A program made the translations under genes and the position numbers. A DNA stretch of 64,000 nt from Paulownia fortunei (lineage: Eukaryota; Streptophyta; Magnoliopsida; Lamiales; Paulowniaceae), in contig JAGSPU010000056.1 in NCBI GenBank assembly GCA_019321725.1, positions 186,001 to 250,000 of the forward strand. The letters are read 5' to 3'. The notes under the pieces are model-generated. The model was not told the origin of the DNA. It did no database searches and saw nothing but the letters and a program-made list of their open reading frames with translations. Positions 14,627 through 28,548 of the stretch are shown here, piece by piece; within the stretch, counting starts at the first letter, position 1, and the number at the start of each line of letters is the position of its first letter.

Positions 14627-14800
14627 TAATGAATGAATAAGTGGAAAAGGGCTGCTTTTGTTGAACCTGTGTCCCTCCTGGAGATTCACCATTATTGATG
14701 CTAGCTCCTCGTGATCTCCGCTCCTCTCTCTGTTTGGTTTGTACAAATGTGTGAGTCCACAAGTTGGGGTTGTAGGGGTTTGAGTTAACTAAACTTCTGG
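14627..14800 (-). other. Probable upstream exon of the Myb/SANT-like gene
   Basis: On the minus strand this stretch ends in TTCATTA/GTAAGT, a strong donor. Joined to the acceptor at 13057 it stays in frame with the Myb/SANT protein. It could be 5' UTR or coding. An alternative frame reads NSNPYNPNLWTHTF and onward, which also looks protein-like, so the frame is unresolved. Confidence 0.35.
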
Positions 14801-16426
14801 GGTTTCAGAGATTGGCCTCAGAAATTTTTAAGTAATGCAGTCAAATCCCACAGCTTCAAGAGGTCTGATGATAATGTCCCTAAGAAAATTCGGACTCCCA
14901 GTTGAACCCAATAAGTCTAATAAATGATTCAATTAGGCCTCGAATTAAATTTTCAGGTTTCCAAAAGAATTTTGAGAAATTTCTAAATCAGGGGAAAAAG
15001 AAAAGCCTCTGGATCTAAAAATCCTACTCCATTAAGTCCTCATCAAAATTAAATTGCCGTACACTTAAACAACGCAATATATGATAAGAACTCAGCTTGT
15101 CAAAGAAGAAAAACTCTAATCTGAATTACTACTATCACTGTCATTGGTTAATGCGCAATGTGTTCGCTGACAGTAATCCTTGATTCGATTGCAGTTTACA
15201 TCTCTTGTAGTATCACCAAATTTGGTATTTCTCTGTGACATTTGGTTTGGTAACTCATTCATAAATGTTGGTTATGTGACTAGCATGTTCTTGAACTTAA
15301 TATATTGACCTCATGAACATAATGCTTCCTGTCTTGAACTGAATACGTTGAATTCATTAACATAATTCTTCTTGTGCTTGGACAGTGTATGCTGACTTCA
15401 AGAACATAACCTGTCATCTTTCTTTATTTTCTATGACTGCTCTACTCTTTCAAGTTCTTCTTGTATGTACGACTTTGTACTGATTCTGCAAAGCCCTAAA
15501 TGAACTGCTTCATGTATAACCCAATCGAGTTTCATTTTCATGTAAACTTAATGTGTTATCTAATCTATTTTTGATGCTTTCATGTTCGATTCAATCCCTA
15601 CCATAATACCTTATTGTTACAGCCTTGCACAAATTAATACATGATTATCACATAATAGAGTGAGAGTACTTTCAAGCATTTAATTGAGGGAGAGAGTTAC
15701 ATCTCTGTCTTAAAATTCTGGTCCCATGGGTCGATTGTGTATTAGACTCCACATGTAACAGTAGTCCAACTAGTAACACCTTGTTACTGCATCCATGATA
15801 CCTCTCCCCTCATCTGACAGAAAAATTAAAATTGTTAAGGCCCTTTTATCAATTCCATCCAACCTCATCTTCCTTATTTCATTCTGGTATCCTTCGATTG
15901 CATCTTGGAGAACAAAATCTTGAACTCAACTTCTGATTAAGGCATGCCTTTTGGAGTTCTCACAGTCCATTTCTTCTCTATGTTCCTTTCCCCAAGATGT
16001 CGAGGCTGTAGCTGAATGTTATTTTGCATTTGGATTTTTATCCTTTCCTACACAAATACTTTTCCCCAAATACTGCTTAATAATCATTGGTTTTCGAATA
16101 GTTGCCACAGAGAAGATTTTACCACCTATATGTCTTTTCTTCAAACTAACTAATTCTTCTATCTACATTTTTCACACTCTTTTCTTCTTCTTCTTTTTTT
16201 TTTTCTAGGACTGACTTTGCAGAGATTCTGAAAAATTACTGCTCTTATTAAATGATAGACAAAACGGCAATCTAGATTAATCTAAATTTATCTTTAGAAC
16301 ATATGGATAAACTGGGTGTAAAAATTTGCAAACAAAATCTAATCATGGAGAACAAAATTTGAGCTCTAAATCTGAATGATCTCAACCTTAAACTCCAGAA
16401 ATTCTATAAAATAAAATTTGTTACTA

Positions 16427-16600
16427 ACCTTGGCTGGTGGACGACTCTTTGTTTGTCGAAGTGAAAGATGGCCTTTGGAAAATTGGTGAATGAAATTAAC
16501 AGAGATATGAGGAAACACAATTGAACGGTCTGCCTTGTTTTCACTGATTCTCTTGAGGGTCTTTGTTTTTTCACTTTTTGGCACTTTTTGAGTCCGTTAC
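16427..16600 (-). other. Possible further upstream exon, unrecognised
   Basis: The minus strand is open and basic here (KSEKTKTLKRISENKADRS then RQTKSRPPAK) and ends at a donor-like AAG/GTTAGT at 16428. It could be a 5' exon of the Myb/SANT-like gene or of an unrelated gene. No start codon is obvious and a stop lies close upstream in the same frame. Confidence 0.2.
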
Positions 16601-19600
16601 TCTCCTTTTGTACTTTTTGGCTGCATCCTGGCGCAATAAAGTCGATTAGTGGGATCTCATGAATTTCAGTTTAACTTAACAACCAATAACTATTTCTAGA
16701 CTCCTTTTCTAGAAAATACTTATGGTTTAAATTATTGTAATCATTGAAAAAATCTTTCTAGTTAGTAAGAAATCTTTGGGACTGAATGAGGAGTGAGGAA
16801 ATATAATTATTCTTTGAGACTTGTATGTTGATGCTGCTGCCATCTACTTCTGTTCAGTATTTATAAGAATTTTTATGATGTCATTTTTCACAGAAATGAT
16901 GGAGATTAGCATCTATTAATCTTCATTAATTTTTCCAGTGAAGTAATATAATATTAACTGCCATAGTTACTTATTAGTATAGCTTTTGAGGACAGACGAG
17001 CAAGGGTCTTCATCTCACTCTTGAGATGAGGGCCTTGAATCTCATCCCAAGAATAAGTAGGGAAATAATTGTTATAAAAGGTGAACAGAAGTGGTAGTCA
17101 TTATTAAAAATGTCTGAGAAAAATCTGGAGACAGTACTATGTTATTCATTTAGATTTTAGAGTAAAAAATTTAAGTCTTTCACAAAACATTAATATATTT
17201 GACGAAGATGGCAGTTCATATCTAATATTGCATGTGGGTGAAAATTGTACTAGGTTAAAAAGAGCTAGTTGCTAACTGTGTTTCTATATAGAGATTAAGT
17301 TAAAGAAAGCAAAAGTAGCATAGATTCACTTTCTGGCTATAGCTAAAAGATGAGGAAAATATGAAGAGTCTATAGGTATTTCGTATTTTCAAATATTCCA
17401 ATTACCTCAGAATATTATTATTCTTAAAATCTAAAATCACAGTTTTGGATTTGCATTTAAACACCTCATTCACAAGTCATCTCAATGCTTTTTGAACTGA
17501 ATTAACTTTCATATTCCAATTTCAGAGCTTTGAAAACTGCAGCCTGGGAATAATTTTGTTATGAGCTGTTTATATTGAGCAAAACCTAAGTCTTTTAGGA
17601 TTAAGGATTGAGAAATCCAAGGCATATAATAATGCTTGTAAGATTATTACATTGTTATCAAGGTTGAAGCAGCATTATATAGAGAGATTTATCTCTCTGT
17701 TTCTATTGTCTATCTGGGGGTCTGGGACTATTGGCTTTTTGCAAGTTGATACTTTGAATGTGCTTGATAGTGGGAGACTGAGCAGTGCTGCTGAGTATCC
17801 CAAAAATCAACTGTTTCAAATGGTATCGGGAGTGCTAGGGATTTGAGCCAAGTGGTTATTAAGCTCTCAAGTACTCTTGTAGAAATTTGGATCCGTTACT
17901 TTTATCAAATTATGCAATGGCACTGTTGCTACTTCTAATCCATTGCTAAATACGTGGAAGAATGATATTGATTGTTGAGAAAGCACTCAATAATGTAATT
18001 CTTTCTTTTGTTTGCTTATTGTGATGACATCATGAAATTGACCAGAACAGAGCATTTTTTTTGTTTAAAATTGATCCTCTTCCAGCAATACTAAATTCTT
18101 CTTAAATTCTCCTCTTTGTTTTTGTTAAAGGTATCTGCTTTCCAATTCATTGAACTTCTACAGTTCCCCAAACATATAACATTTTCAATCTTGAGGTTCT
18201 GAATTATTGTACTTCTCCATCCCTCTGAATTTGATAGGTGAAAAGGAAAATTTGGTGCTCTAATGGGGAACAAGGGTTTATCCGTATCGATTGATCCAAA
18301 GTACTCATGCATGCTATTGGCACAGAGATGGATTTCGTGGATGAATAAACTGAGATGAGTGATCAAACTCATAACCTTTGTTGGTATACATGTTACGATT
18401 GAGCACCGAGGAGTTGAGGTGGTCACTTCATCAACTTTTTGCTGGGTGTAAACATCTAGTGATGTTCTGCTAGGTATCTACTCCTGTTGCTCCCATGGAA
18501 TATAGAAGCTCTGGGCTCATCTTGAGTGCTAGGTATCCCTTGATTTGCTACAAAATTTCTTTTTCTACTATCAAATGAAGTTTTTCTTGAAAGAGTAAGC
18601 ATTTGTCACTTGTAGCTGACGTCCATGAAAGCAGCCATCATCTGAATCACATCTCTGTATAGGATGCTCTTCAGTAGAAATGAAGTTTTGCTTTATTAGG
18701 TAACTAAAGTAGAATAGAAAGAAATTTGTGGTTGAGGTTGGCATTTATCAGTATTTGCTGACATAGCAAGAAGGGTAGTTGATCAAGTACCTGAACTTAT
18801 GCCCTGTGAATCATGTTGTCCCATTTTTAAACTGGTTTATTGCAGCAGCAATACTAGTTACAATATCGGTTCCAAATTCTTGAAAGTACTTCTCAATTGT
18901 GTTGCTGGATTTAAGATTATTTGTCGAATGTGTATGATCGCAGAAATCCAGTCTACTCAAATTATAGAGATGGAAAGTCCTTCCATACAAAATTTTACTA
19001 TTGATTAAGTTAAATGTTTCTTGACAAACTTTGTTTATGGATGAAATGAATGTTTTGGCACAGCTTTTATAATTTGGTTACGTTTGCCAACATCAAAGCC
19101 AAGGTTCTAAAAAATGGAAAAAGATAATAATAGTTAAAAAAAGAAGAAGAAATAACTAAGGAAGAGATAGAGGTGATCACCGCGAGAAGAAAAAGAAAGG
19201 AAAAATTTTATGCACAGGGCCTCTAAATTAGAGTGTTGGACAGATTAGTTCGTAGAAAGTGGTATCTGTAGTAAAGGTAAGGAAGGAAGAAATAAACGCT
19301 TTTTTTGTCACTTTATATTAGTACATAATTTTCATTTTTTTTTTTGGTGCTTTGTTTATTTGGTATTTGGTTCATACTTTCATCAATTATGTATTTGTGC
19401 ATGCATATTTAGTGTGATCTATAATATAACAAAAATAAAATGACACTTGTAAAAATTCCAAATTTCTAATATGATAAATTGTTTCATTTTTTAATTTCAA
19501 ATATGTATTATTATTTCTTCTTGGAATCTTCGAGGAATATTAAATCAAAAAAGATTAAAAAAAAGAAATTTAAATTTTTACATGTTAACCATCAAAATAG

Positions 19601-19950
19601 AGGACTTCAAAAATTTCAAAGAAAAAACAAAATACACAAATAATCTATTTCTGGTCCAAAAATGAAAATAACTCCCTCTCGGGTAAATAAAGGATGAGGG
19701 ATGCCATATGATTGGCTTTATGAAAATAGCTTTATGTATAATAATACAATCATCAAAATACACCTAATTTTTGTGGGTGTACACTGTACACAACTTCTTT
19801 ACGTACCATAATACACCGTCACGTTGTGTTGTATTCCTCAGTTGTGTACACACAGCAGCTTGACCTTTTCCCCACCTCCCAGCGAGTCAAATTCCAGCTT
19901 TTCGATTCTTTTCTCCTCGTTATTTTCACCGAAATCTGTCTTTCGCTCTC
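16601..19950. other. Long gene-free stretch
   Basis: Moderately AT-rich, with only short random reading frames on both strands. I checked the longest (about 18091-18426 minus and 17652-17846 plus) and saw no family signature or clean splice context. It may be distal promoter, unspliced transcript or old transposon debris. Confidence 0.4.
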
Positions 19951-19954
19951 TAAT

Positions 19955-19964
19955 TATAAATATA
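19955..19964 (+). promoter_or_regulatory. TATA-like element of the F-box/LRR gene
   Basis: TATAAATATA lies about 100 bases before the first 5' UTR donor, in a position fitting transcription start near 19985-20000. Confidence 0.35.
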
Positions 19965-19984
19965 CTTTTATACGCACGATATAG

Positions 19985-20621
19985 TTGATTCGATCGATCT
20001 TTTTTTTTTTTTTTTTGGTATTCGAGTCTGCGTTTATTAGCGTTGGATTCTTTGGGTAAGGACCCGTGTTTTAAATTCTGTCTTATCGGTTCTTGTAACT
20101 ATTTTTTATTATTTACATATAAAATATGATATGTTATATATATTTATGCATTTTCTTGAACATATGATTTCAGGTGTAGATTTGGACGAACTTTGTGAAG
20201 TTGAAGAAAGTTTATGCCTTTCCACACATATTCAAGAGATGAAAGACGTTTGATACTGTACTTGGAGTATTGGTTATAGTTCAATTGGAATCGAAAAACG
20301 TGATTTTTTTGCGGAATGAACGGATTCTGGGCTTCTTGTTTGGGATTTTCTGAGTTCTCATTGAGTAGGCTGAATTGTATTGAAAATAGTGATTGGGGCG
20401 TTAAAGATTTGACACTTTCTTTCTGGGATTTGATCAGCTGTGACAGTTAAGTTGGGTGGTTGTGAGCATAAATCAGGTGGTAAGTTTGAAATATCTGAAC
20501 AATCATTATTTGGATTTGGGTTATTTACCTTTGCAACTTATAAAGTTCGTGATTTGATTGAATTTGGTGGATTATAGCACTTTTGTGGTCCTTTCTCTTA
20601 CAGTTGTTTGATTGATTCGAC
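19985..20621 (+). other. 5' UTR with two introns, F-box/LRR gene
   Basis: Splice signals define two leader introns. The first runs from GTAAGG at 20056 to an ATTTCAG acceptor ending at 20173. The second runs from GTAAGT at 20480 to a CTTACAG acceptor ending at 20603, 18 bases before the start codon. Inferred from motifs, spacing and lack of coding potential. Confidence 0.5.
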
Positions 20622-21879
20622 ATGGAGTCTCTTCCAGTTGAGGTTGTTGGGAACATACTATCGGCTCGGGGCTGCCCGAGATGTTGTGATTGCATCTGCA
20701 ACTTGCCGGAAATGGCAAGAGGCTTGGAGGAATCATCTCCACACTCTTACATTTAATTCCAATGATTGGCCTTTGTATCATGATTTTTCTACTAGTAGAC
20801 TTGAGATACTTATTACCCAAACAATATTCCAAACCAAAGGACTACAGTGCCTTTCGATAATTATGGATGATGTAGATGAATTCTCTGCTGCCCCGGTTAT
20901 TGCTTGGCTCATGTACACTAGAGAAACCTTGCGCCAGCTACATTATAATGTGCGGACAACACCTAATATTAACATTCTTGAGAAGTGCGGTCGGCAGAAG
21001 CTTGAAGTGCTGGCTTTGGCTCACAATACAATTACAGGAGTTGAACCTTGTTATCAGAAATTTCCCTGCCTGAGATCTCTTTCTTTGAGTTATGTCAGTA
21101 TATCAGCCTTGGATCTGAGTCTCCTGCTTACTGCCTGTCCAAAAATCGAAATCTTGACTCTAGTCAGTCTAGATATTGTCATGTCAGATACGCAGGCACC
21201 AATGGACTTGAGTAGTTACTCATTAAAGGATATTTATGTCGAAGCAATCAGTTTGGATAAGTTTATACTGGAGGCTGATAGCCTAGAGAAGTTGCACTTG
21301 AAAGATTGTACACTTGAAGTTTTTGAGCTTGTTGGTAAGGGGATGTTGAGATTCCTAAAGATTGATGATGTTAGTGTCATCCATCTTGATATTGGTGAGA
21401 GTGCTGAAAATCTGGAGATTGTTGATGTGAGCAATTTCACAATCATGTGGGCAAAGTTCCATCATATGATCTCACGATCATCGAAGTTGAGAAAGCTTAG
21501 GCTATGGGGTGTTGTATTTGATGATGAGGATGAGTTTGTTGATATAGAGACAATCTCTTCATGCTTTCCTTTATTGAGCCATCTATCCCTGAGTTATGAT
21601 CTAAGAGAGGCAGCACTTCAGTATGGCTTACAAGGTTCTTTTGTTTTGGAAAATGTGATTGTCTTGGAACTTGGCTGGACAGTTATTAATGACCTGTTCT
21701 CATTGTGGGTTTCAGGACTTCTGGAAAGGTGTCCTCATCTAAGGAAGTTGGTCATCCATGGGGTTGTCTCTGAGACCAAAACCCATGAAGAATGCCACAT
21801 GTTGGCCAACTTTACTTCATCTATTGTAAGACTCATGAGGAAGTACCTGCATGTGGAGATTCAATTTGAATATGAATAG
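20622..21879 (+). CDS. F-box/LRR-repeat protein, At1g67190 orthologue, frameshifted near the start
   Basis: Predicted substrate adaptor of an SCF (Skp1-Cullin-F-box) ubiquitin ligase; its target is unknown to me. Single coding exon starting MESLPVEVVGNILS. The F-box core follows (ARDVVIASATCRKWQEAW), then leucine-rich repeats with LxxLxL spacing to a conserved end, HVEIQFEYE. The protein follows Arabidopsis At1g67190 along its whole length. The frame breaks at about 20661-20663, where one TC unit of a TCTC pair appears to be missing: ILS should run into RLGAARD. Allowing two bases gives 419 aa, the Arabidopsis length as I recall it. A second start at 20608 in the other frame gives a non-homologous N-terminus, so 20622 is preferred. 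Because this is normally a conserved single-copy gene, sequence error is more likely than loss of function. Confidence 0.88.
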
Positions 21880-24800
21880 GTATTTTACTGCATCAGAGCT
21901 TGTAATCAGATATGAACTACAGAAGCAGGCAGTGATCCTCAATCAAGATTCTTCATTTGTCCTGGTCTGGTCTGTTGCAGATCATTTCTGGACTTAGAGC
22001 AGTTGTGGGTTATTGATATTCTTTCTGTACAAGTTCAGGTTATGTTTGCCTGTTGTGATTGTTTATTCTTTGTCATTATAATTCTTAAAGGAAGAAAGCT
22101 TTGTTTCTGTTTCCCTCGTGAAGAAGTTTCTCATACCATGTGTTTTTGCTTCTTTCTAATATTTGTATCTTCCTATCTATATATATTTTAATGCTACTGT
22201 TTGTTAAGGGACAGGGAAGATAAGGAAAGGGAGTAATTAGTAGTGAAGGAAATGGAGGGAAGTCAATGATTTACACTAATACAAGTGATGCAACTCATTC
22301 ATCAATTCCATCCTTCCCCTCCAATTATATACAATTTTGAACCCTTTTTCTTTGTGAGGGTTCTTTCTCAGAACACATGAAAGGAAGGTACACACTCATG
22401 TACTACTGATTTTAATATGCACTTGTGATATCCAAATGAGTGTAGTGAGGAACAATTCCATCTTTACAGTTGGAATAAGATGAATCTCGCTGTGGAATAT
22501 TTCAGCAATGCAGACATTAGATTTATCGACACTAACTTCCACATTCTTATCCAATCTAAAGGGCATGATCTCAAAAGAGATGGGGGAAATTTTAAGTGGC
22601 TAAAGGAAATTGTCATGAAAGTCAATAGTCTTTTGAGAATTGATTATGCTATCAATGCAGGGTGCTTTATGTTAGAATCACTGTCCGTAGGAGGAATATC
22701 TGATTTGGGTGGGAGAATGTTAGGTTTATTTTTAAACCATCAAGTGGTAAACCTCCAGACCTTTCTAAAATGTAAAACCAAAAAAGAGTGCAATAGAGAT
22801 AATGTAAAATTGATAACTTATGTATGCTGTGCTTATTTTAAATCACCTAGACGTTGTAGATGCAATTTAGAATTCTATTCCCATGATTGTTGGTTTTTAT
22901 TACTATATTCATCTTACTGTTCCGCAAGAGTTTCTCAGTCCATCAAGGCTTTTGAATAGTGTTGTCTGTGGAGAAGAAAACCTTTAATTAAGCTTCTTAG
23001 TTGTAGGTCAGATTATGGTATGCCTTTCTGGTTGATCCACAGAGCCAGCAAAATGTCAGTGGTATTTTATTTTTCTTTTTTCTTTTGGGTTTTTTTGGGG
23101 TTTGGTGGGGTGGGGGTAAAGAGTTATTTAAGTAAAGTTTGTAAGTACTACGGAGAATAGCAATCTTGTTTTGTACGTACTACGGAAAATAGGTCCTACT
23201 TGGTGTAACTGAAGTTTGATTTATCATCATTGTTAGCGGACAAAATTACTTTTCAAAATAAGGTGGTGAGAACTTTTGGGCAGAACTGGTGCATAAGACG
23301 TGGAGTTAGTGTGATTGGTTCCAAACACATTAAGGAGCAGATCTTCTGAAATTTGTGATTCATAACTGTGGTCGGACAAAATTCTGCACATCTGAGTGCA
23401 TATTATTGAGGGGTCTATGCACACACTGCTCTAATTCATACTTTATGCAAGTTTCTGCTCCATAACCAATAAATATTTCAGTATAATTTTCAATACAAAG
23501 GGCACTAGTATACCATCTTTTGTAGGGAGATGTTTGACAAATATCCTATCAATTATGCATTTTTTTAGCTAATCCCTGTCACTAGATACTGATTTTTTGT
23601 TTGAAAATTATTGGATATAAAATGAACTAGACAGGAAATATAGGATGATTTTGTTGGTCTGATGCTGTTTGTGTTAACTAGCTGTATTTTTTGCATGTGT
23701 ATTTTTGTGACTTGGGCTGTTTATATTTTAATTTCATGCTATTTTTGTAGGATGTGCTTGATTTGGGCCTGTTAACTTATTATATATAAAAATTGTTTTT
23801 TGAATATCTTTTTATCTAGCTTAATTTTATTTATCGGGATTGCTAATAAATTTCTGTAGCTTAACTGCCTATCAAAATACATACTTTCTTGAATTTGCAT
23901 GAATATCTTTTTTGCCCTTTTGGTGGTCAGGATGGGGTATATGCATATGTTGAATTTGATTCCTTTTTTTTCTTGTGTTATATGGTCTGCCTACACATTG
24001 GCTTTTTGAAATAGTTTGAAATTGTGGTATTTTGTCAGTGTGCCCATATTCAGTCGAATACAAACTCAAAATTGATTTCGACTGTATCATTGGATTGCCT
24101 TGCAAAGCTGTCTATAGTGGTGAAGCATTGCTTTAAGTATTTGTTACTCAGCTAAACGGAAACTTAACCCTTTTTTATTATGTGGATTTATTGCCCCAAT
24201 TTTATGAGGCCTGGGGTGTGAGTTGAGTTGGATAAGTATCACTTTCATCAAATATGGCATTTGGTTTAATCAGTTTTAGTTGGGGTTGCAACCAGAAATG
24301 ATAATGGAGGGAAAAGTTAACAAGGTTTGCTGTGCTGACATAGTATCATATTTTTCCATGTACAGTTATTTCATTTTGACTTTATTCATACACTGACTTG
24401 CGAAGTAACAGAGTGTATCTGTTCCCCAGTGTGATAGATCATGATATAAGACTGATATGAATATTAATGCTTTATGTTGGGGAGAAGCAGTAGGATGCAT
24501 TTGATCTGGCCAGGAGGATGAGGCTTAACAGTAGATGATTCATCTGTAAGCATAGTTTGACTTCCAAGCTTAAAGTGGATTTCTCATGTGCCTCTGATGG
24601 AAATTAGTTATTATCTCTAACCTTAGAGAACTTGTTTTAATCCATAAATTGACTTTGTTGATTTTGCATGATTCTGTTCTACTAAATCAAATCCCAACTA
24701 GTGGCCCTCAGTTTAGACATTGCTTTATGTAAAGGAAAATTCAGTTTTTCTTCTCAATTTCATCTGATCCCCAATTGTTTGGCTTCTTCCTTGTGAAACA

Positions 24801-27453
24801 TTTTCCTACTGTGGCTTGCTGACAATGCACTTGTTCAATTATTGATAGAACGATTTGACTTGTGTTTCAAGACTCATCCATAGGGTCTGGGTCTTGCCTT
24901 GCCCTGCCCCAAGGATGTAGTCGTAGTAAGATTCCTCCACATGAGGTGAGAAAATTTTATCGCCGAGATTATATGGAGGCTGATGAAATGGAAGTTGGGG
25001 AAGACTGGGAGCAGAAAGATTTTGCGAAGGTCACAGATGTTTTTCTGCAGGTCGTTAGGTATGCCTCTACACTTGCTGCGGAAGATGGAAAAGGTTGACA
25101 GTTGCACAAGACGGTGAGATATGATGTTCATAGGATGGATTTTGCTTGGAAGTAGGAATTAATACGATTGCAATGCCTTTGCCTTCTTTTGGGGGCTGAA
25201 TCAGTCCTTATTCCTCCTGGTTAAATCAGCCTGTGGACTGAAGAAAAACTAAACATATTTCGCATTTGATTTCAAGAACTTGTGGGTTACGTGATGTAGG
25301 ATCTGCAATCATGATCTTACTATTTCTTCATGCCATTACTCTGATGAACAGAAAACTTCAATGCACATCCCAATAGAACCATGATTAATGGTAGACTGCA
25401 AGGAAATTCTTTTCGGGCTACCTTTTAATTAATTTATTTATTTTTTATGTACATCATCAGTTATGAAGAGAGTTTCACTTCCCTTGACATGGTGTTATGC
25501 TCTTGTGTCCACATATCGATGCAAAGATGTACGGCTATTTTCCTTCTTGTCTTCTTGAAATATTGTTCATATTAAGCAGCCTGATTTCCAACTTTTCTAA
25601 TTCTAGTAACTTTTTCAGGTTGTGGGGGTTGTCCCCAAATTCTGATGTGCATATTGCGTACACGATGCTGGTATGTCTTAATGTGTTACCTGTAAATATA
25701 TTGGTAGCTTTATAAATTATTTACTATCTAAGAAGTATGAGATTAGAATGCTGAAAATTTTGTGGAATGTTATCAACTAATTAGTTATGAATCATGACTA
25801 TCGAATGTATTGTCAAAAACATGGAACCTGTACTTGCTGGTGAATTCTAAGGATCCATAGATAATCATATTAGGGTAGTCTATACATCAAATGATAACTA
25901 GCTAGAGAAATTTTGGAGAAGACATGTTCTAATCATTAAATCGAGCCTCATTGCCTTATGCATTCATGTTAGAAATATAATCTCCATTACATAATAACTA
26001 GATAATATTAGGGTATAAATTTCTTGATAAGTCTCAAATGTTCAAGCATGTAGTCAGAGTTGAGCAGAACCATTGCTTCATTTACAGCATGTTATTACTT
26101 TCCATGAACAGAATATAATTGTATCTGCATGAAATGGAGCTTCACTTTAGGCATCAACAAGCGATGCACCTAGCTTTACTGACAGCAGTAAATTACTCAC
26201 CAACTTAAATCTGCCACATGTTCAAGGTGCGAAATTTTGAACTGTATCGAGAAAGTAAAAATGATTTTTTTTTTGCAGCTAATTACTTGAAGGTTTTATG
26301 ATTAGAAATTATACAAATGAAATACTGTTGAAATGACTTTGACTAAAAGTCTCTCCATACAAATATTCGTAACACAGGTAGAAGTTATATCTGTGACTTG
26401 CCCTCTTTAATATTTGTTGGGAGGTCTGATCTTTGTGGTTGCTCAAGTTAGGGATTAGCATTTTTGTTCAACAACATACTGTAGGTATTACAAAGCCAAT
26501 CAGTGTGGAAAATGTTTCCAATTATCCTGCCGTGCACCTAGATGTGGAAACATTGTGTATGTGTTTCTAATGACACAATTAGAACAGCATGGTAAAAGTT
26601 TCATATGATGTTTCTGATAAATTATTCATCAAGGTTCACTTGTAGGCAGTAGTACCTGGATAAAATGACTGGTCAAAGAACAAGTAATCCAACTGTATCT
26701 ATTTCTTTCTCCAATTGGCTTTGAGAGAGTATATGTTGAAACGAGCAAGGGAATAGTTCTCATACCTGTAGTTTAAACTGATAAGGTTTGATCTATTAAC
26801 ATGACGTATTGATTCATCAACCTTGCTTTATTTTGTACTACTACAAAACAAGTGGTCAACTATAAAATATGTTTGGACTTTTCTCAGCATTTGAAAACTG
26901 ATGGTATTTCTAAATTAGCATGGATTTTAAAATTACTTGAGACGTACTATAGTTCTAATTTCTAACATTTTTTTGCATAAACATAGGAGATCGATGCAAT
27001 GAATAAGTGTATGTATGATGAGGTATAGAGGGATTTTTTGATAAATGGTAGAGTGTTTTATTATTACAAAAACTAATTTAGGTGGAGTTGAAATTTTCTT
27101 CAGTTTCCTTTGACGGAGCTTCATGACAAATACAGTATTGTATGAGATTAAAGGATAAGGATGAGTATCTAGAACACGCAAACTTTGACAATCTACTACT
27201 TTCTAATCGGTTTATCGCAACTTGATCAATCATGGGCTACAACTTTCATAACACATCAGATGAAAATTCTCAGAAAGTTCACTATTGACACTACAAGATT
27301 TTCTCTTACATGGTCCACGTATGATTTATGCAACAGGTTTATAATACATCAAGAAGTTGCAGATATTATGAAATATGCGAAATGAATAGTTTCAGCATTC
27401 AGAACTATGATGCAAGGTGAAACTACAAGAAAGGCAATAGGAAGTTATCATGC
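21880..27453. other. 3' UTR of F-box/LRR gene and long intergenic region
   Basis: The first few hundred bases are likely 3' UTR. The rest has no recognised gene. The longest open frames (22480-22959 and 24862-25098, plus strand) show no family signature, although the second is acidic and has a fairly protein-like composition. Numerous T-rich tracts. Confidence 0.4.
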
Positions 27454-28548
27454 ATGATGCAAAATAAAGGTATGGAAGCTATCCCTTGTGATCTGATTAT
27501 CGAAATACTATCAAGACTTCCAGTTAAAGAACTTGGCAAGTTAAGCTGTGTTTGCAAACAATGGTACAGATTAATAACACGTAATAAAGAGTTCACCGCA
27601 CAGCACATGAAACACACCAAAAGAAAGCCTCTTCTGCTGTTGCGTAAATATTCTTCTAACTTTTTCATGGAGGTGAAGAAAAATAAAGTGATAGTCGAGC
27701 TCACAGCCATAAACATGGAGGGATCGGTAATAAAGAAATTTGGGACAGTGATCAACGGTCCTGTTCATACATTTGTCTCTTCCGGTGCTCTAGCCATTTT
27801 ATGCTGCATGAACTCCCTTTATGTTTTTAATCCCAGCACTGGGGAAGTTATTTCCGTTCCAGGTTCTTCTGCTGCCGCTTCTTTCTACACCATTGGCTTT
27901 GGCTACCTTCATCGATCCAACGAATATAAAATCATCCATTTGTTCTTCATTCCCTCTGTTGGAGATGGGAAAATGGGTTCGAGATTTTAACTTTAAGAGA
28001 TGGGGAGGGAGTCACTGCTGGTGATTCCTGGAGATCAGTAGGAACTTGTCCTCACAGTGTATCAACAAGTGATTGCCTATGTGTGAATGGCATCGTGTTC
28101 TGGGAGATTTCACGACCCTCTAATGGAGTACAAGTCAAAGAAATTGTCTCCTTCGATCTGGAAAAAGAAGAATTCAAGGTAAATGGCTATCCTCTATGTG
28201 ACTCTACCAAGTATACATTCACGGGATTGACGGGGTCTCAAGGGACTTTATCTGTAGTGGGGTTGTCTGCGGAAACATCAACCATGGATATATGGCTGAT
28301 GAAAAACATTAACAGTGGCATTTGGGAGATGGAATATAGTGTTGGTCTCTCTGTTGTAGGTGCTAACATTATAATTCCATCAGATAATGACATTGGAGAT
28401 ATATTAATAAGCACAAAGCAGAAAGATGTCATAAAGTATAGCATCAGAAATCAACATCCACAAAAATAAGTTACTCTGGAACCATTGAATCATACCGCAA
28501 CCATGCCTTTACTACGATGGTCTCTTTACTCTGCACAAGCCTGTGTAG
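27454..28548 (+). CDS. F-box/FBA protein, copy 1 of a tandem trio, three frameshifts
   Basis: Likely SCF ubiquitin-ligase adaptor with an F-box near residues 9-50 (IPCDLIIEILSRLPVKEL, CVCKQWYRL) and an F-box-associated (FBA) beta-propeller-like domain (SLYVFNPSTGEV, FGYLHRSNEYKI, VNGIVFW). The frame is interrupted three times by single missing bases when compared with copies 2 and 3: about 27978-27980 (after GKMG), about 28457-28461 (an AAA run reduced to AA) and about 28495-28502 (before PCLYYDG). Allowing for all three gives 365 aa ending LHKPV with a TAG at 28546. Same strand as copies 2 and 3 and the most diverged of the three. It could be a genuine young pseudogene, but the same type of indel occurs in unrelated neighbours. 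Confidence 0.8.

Noticed and set aside
20608..20660. Start of the F-box/LRR protein at 20608 (MIDSTWSLFQ)
   Set aside because: The ATG is absent in that frame (the codon is TTG) and the residues do not match the F-box family, whereas MESLPVEVVGN from 20622 does.
22480..22959. 159-codon open frame on the plus strand
   Set aside because: No family signature, no splice or promoter context, and composition like the surrounding AT-rich DNA; most likely chance.
24862..25098. 78-codon acidic open frame (contains VGEDWEQKDFAKVTDVF)
   Set aside because: Protein-like in composition but isolated, with no recognised family and no neighbouring exons; not enough to call a gene.
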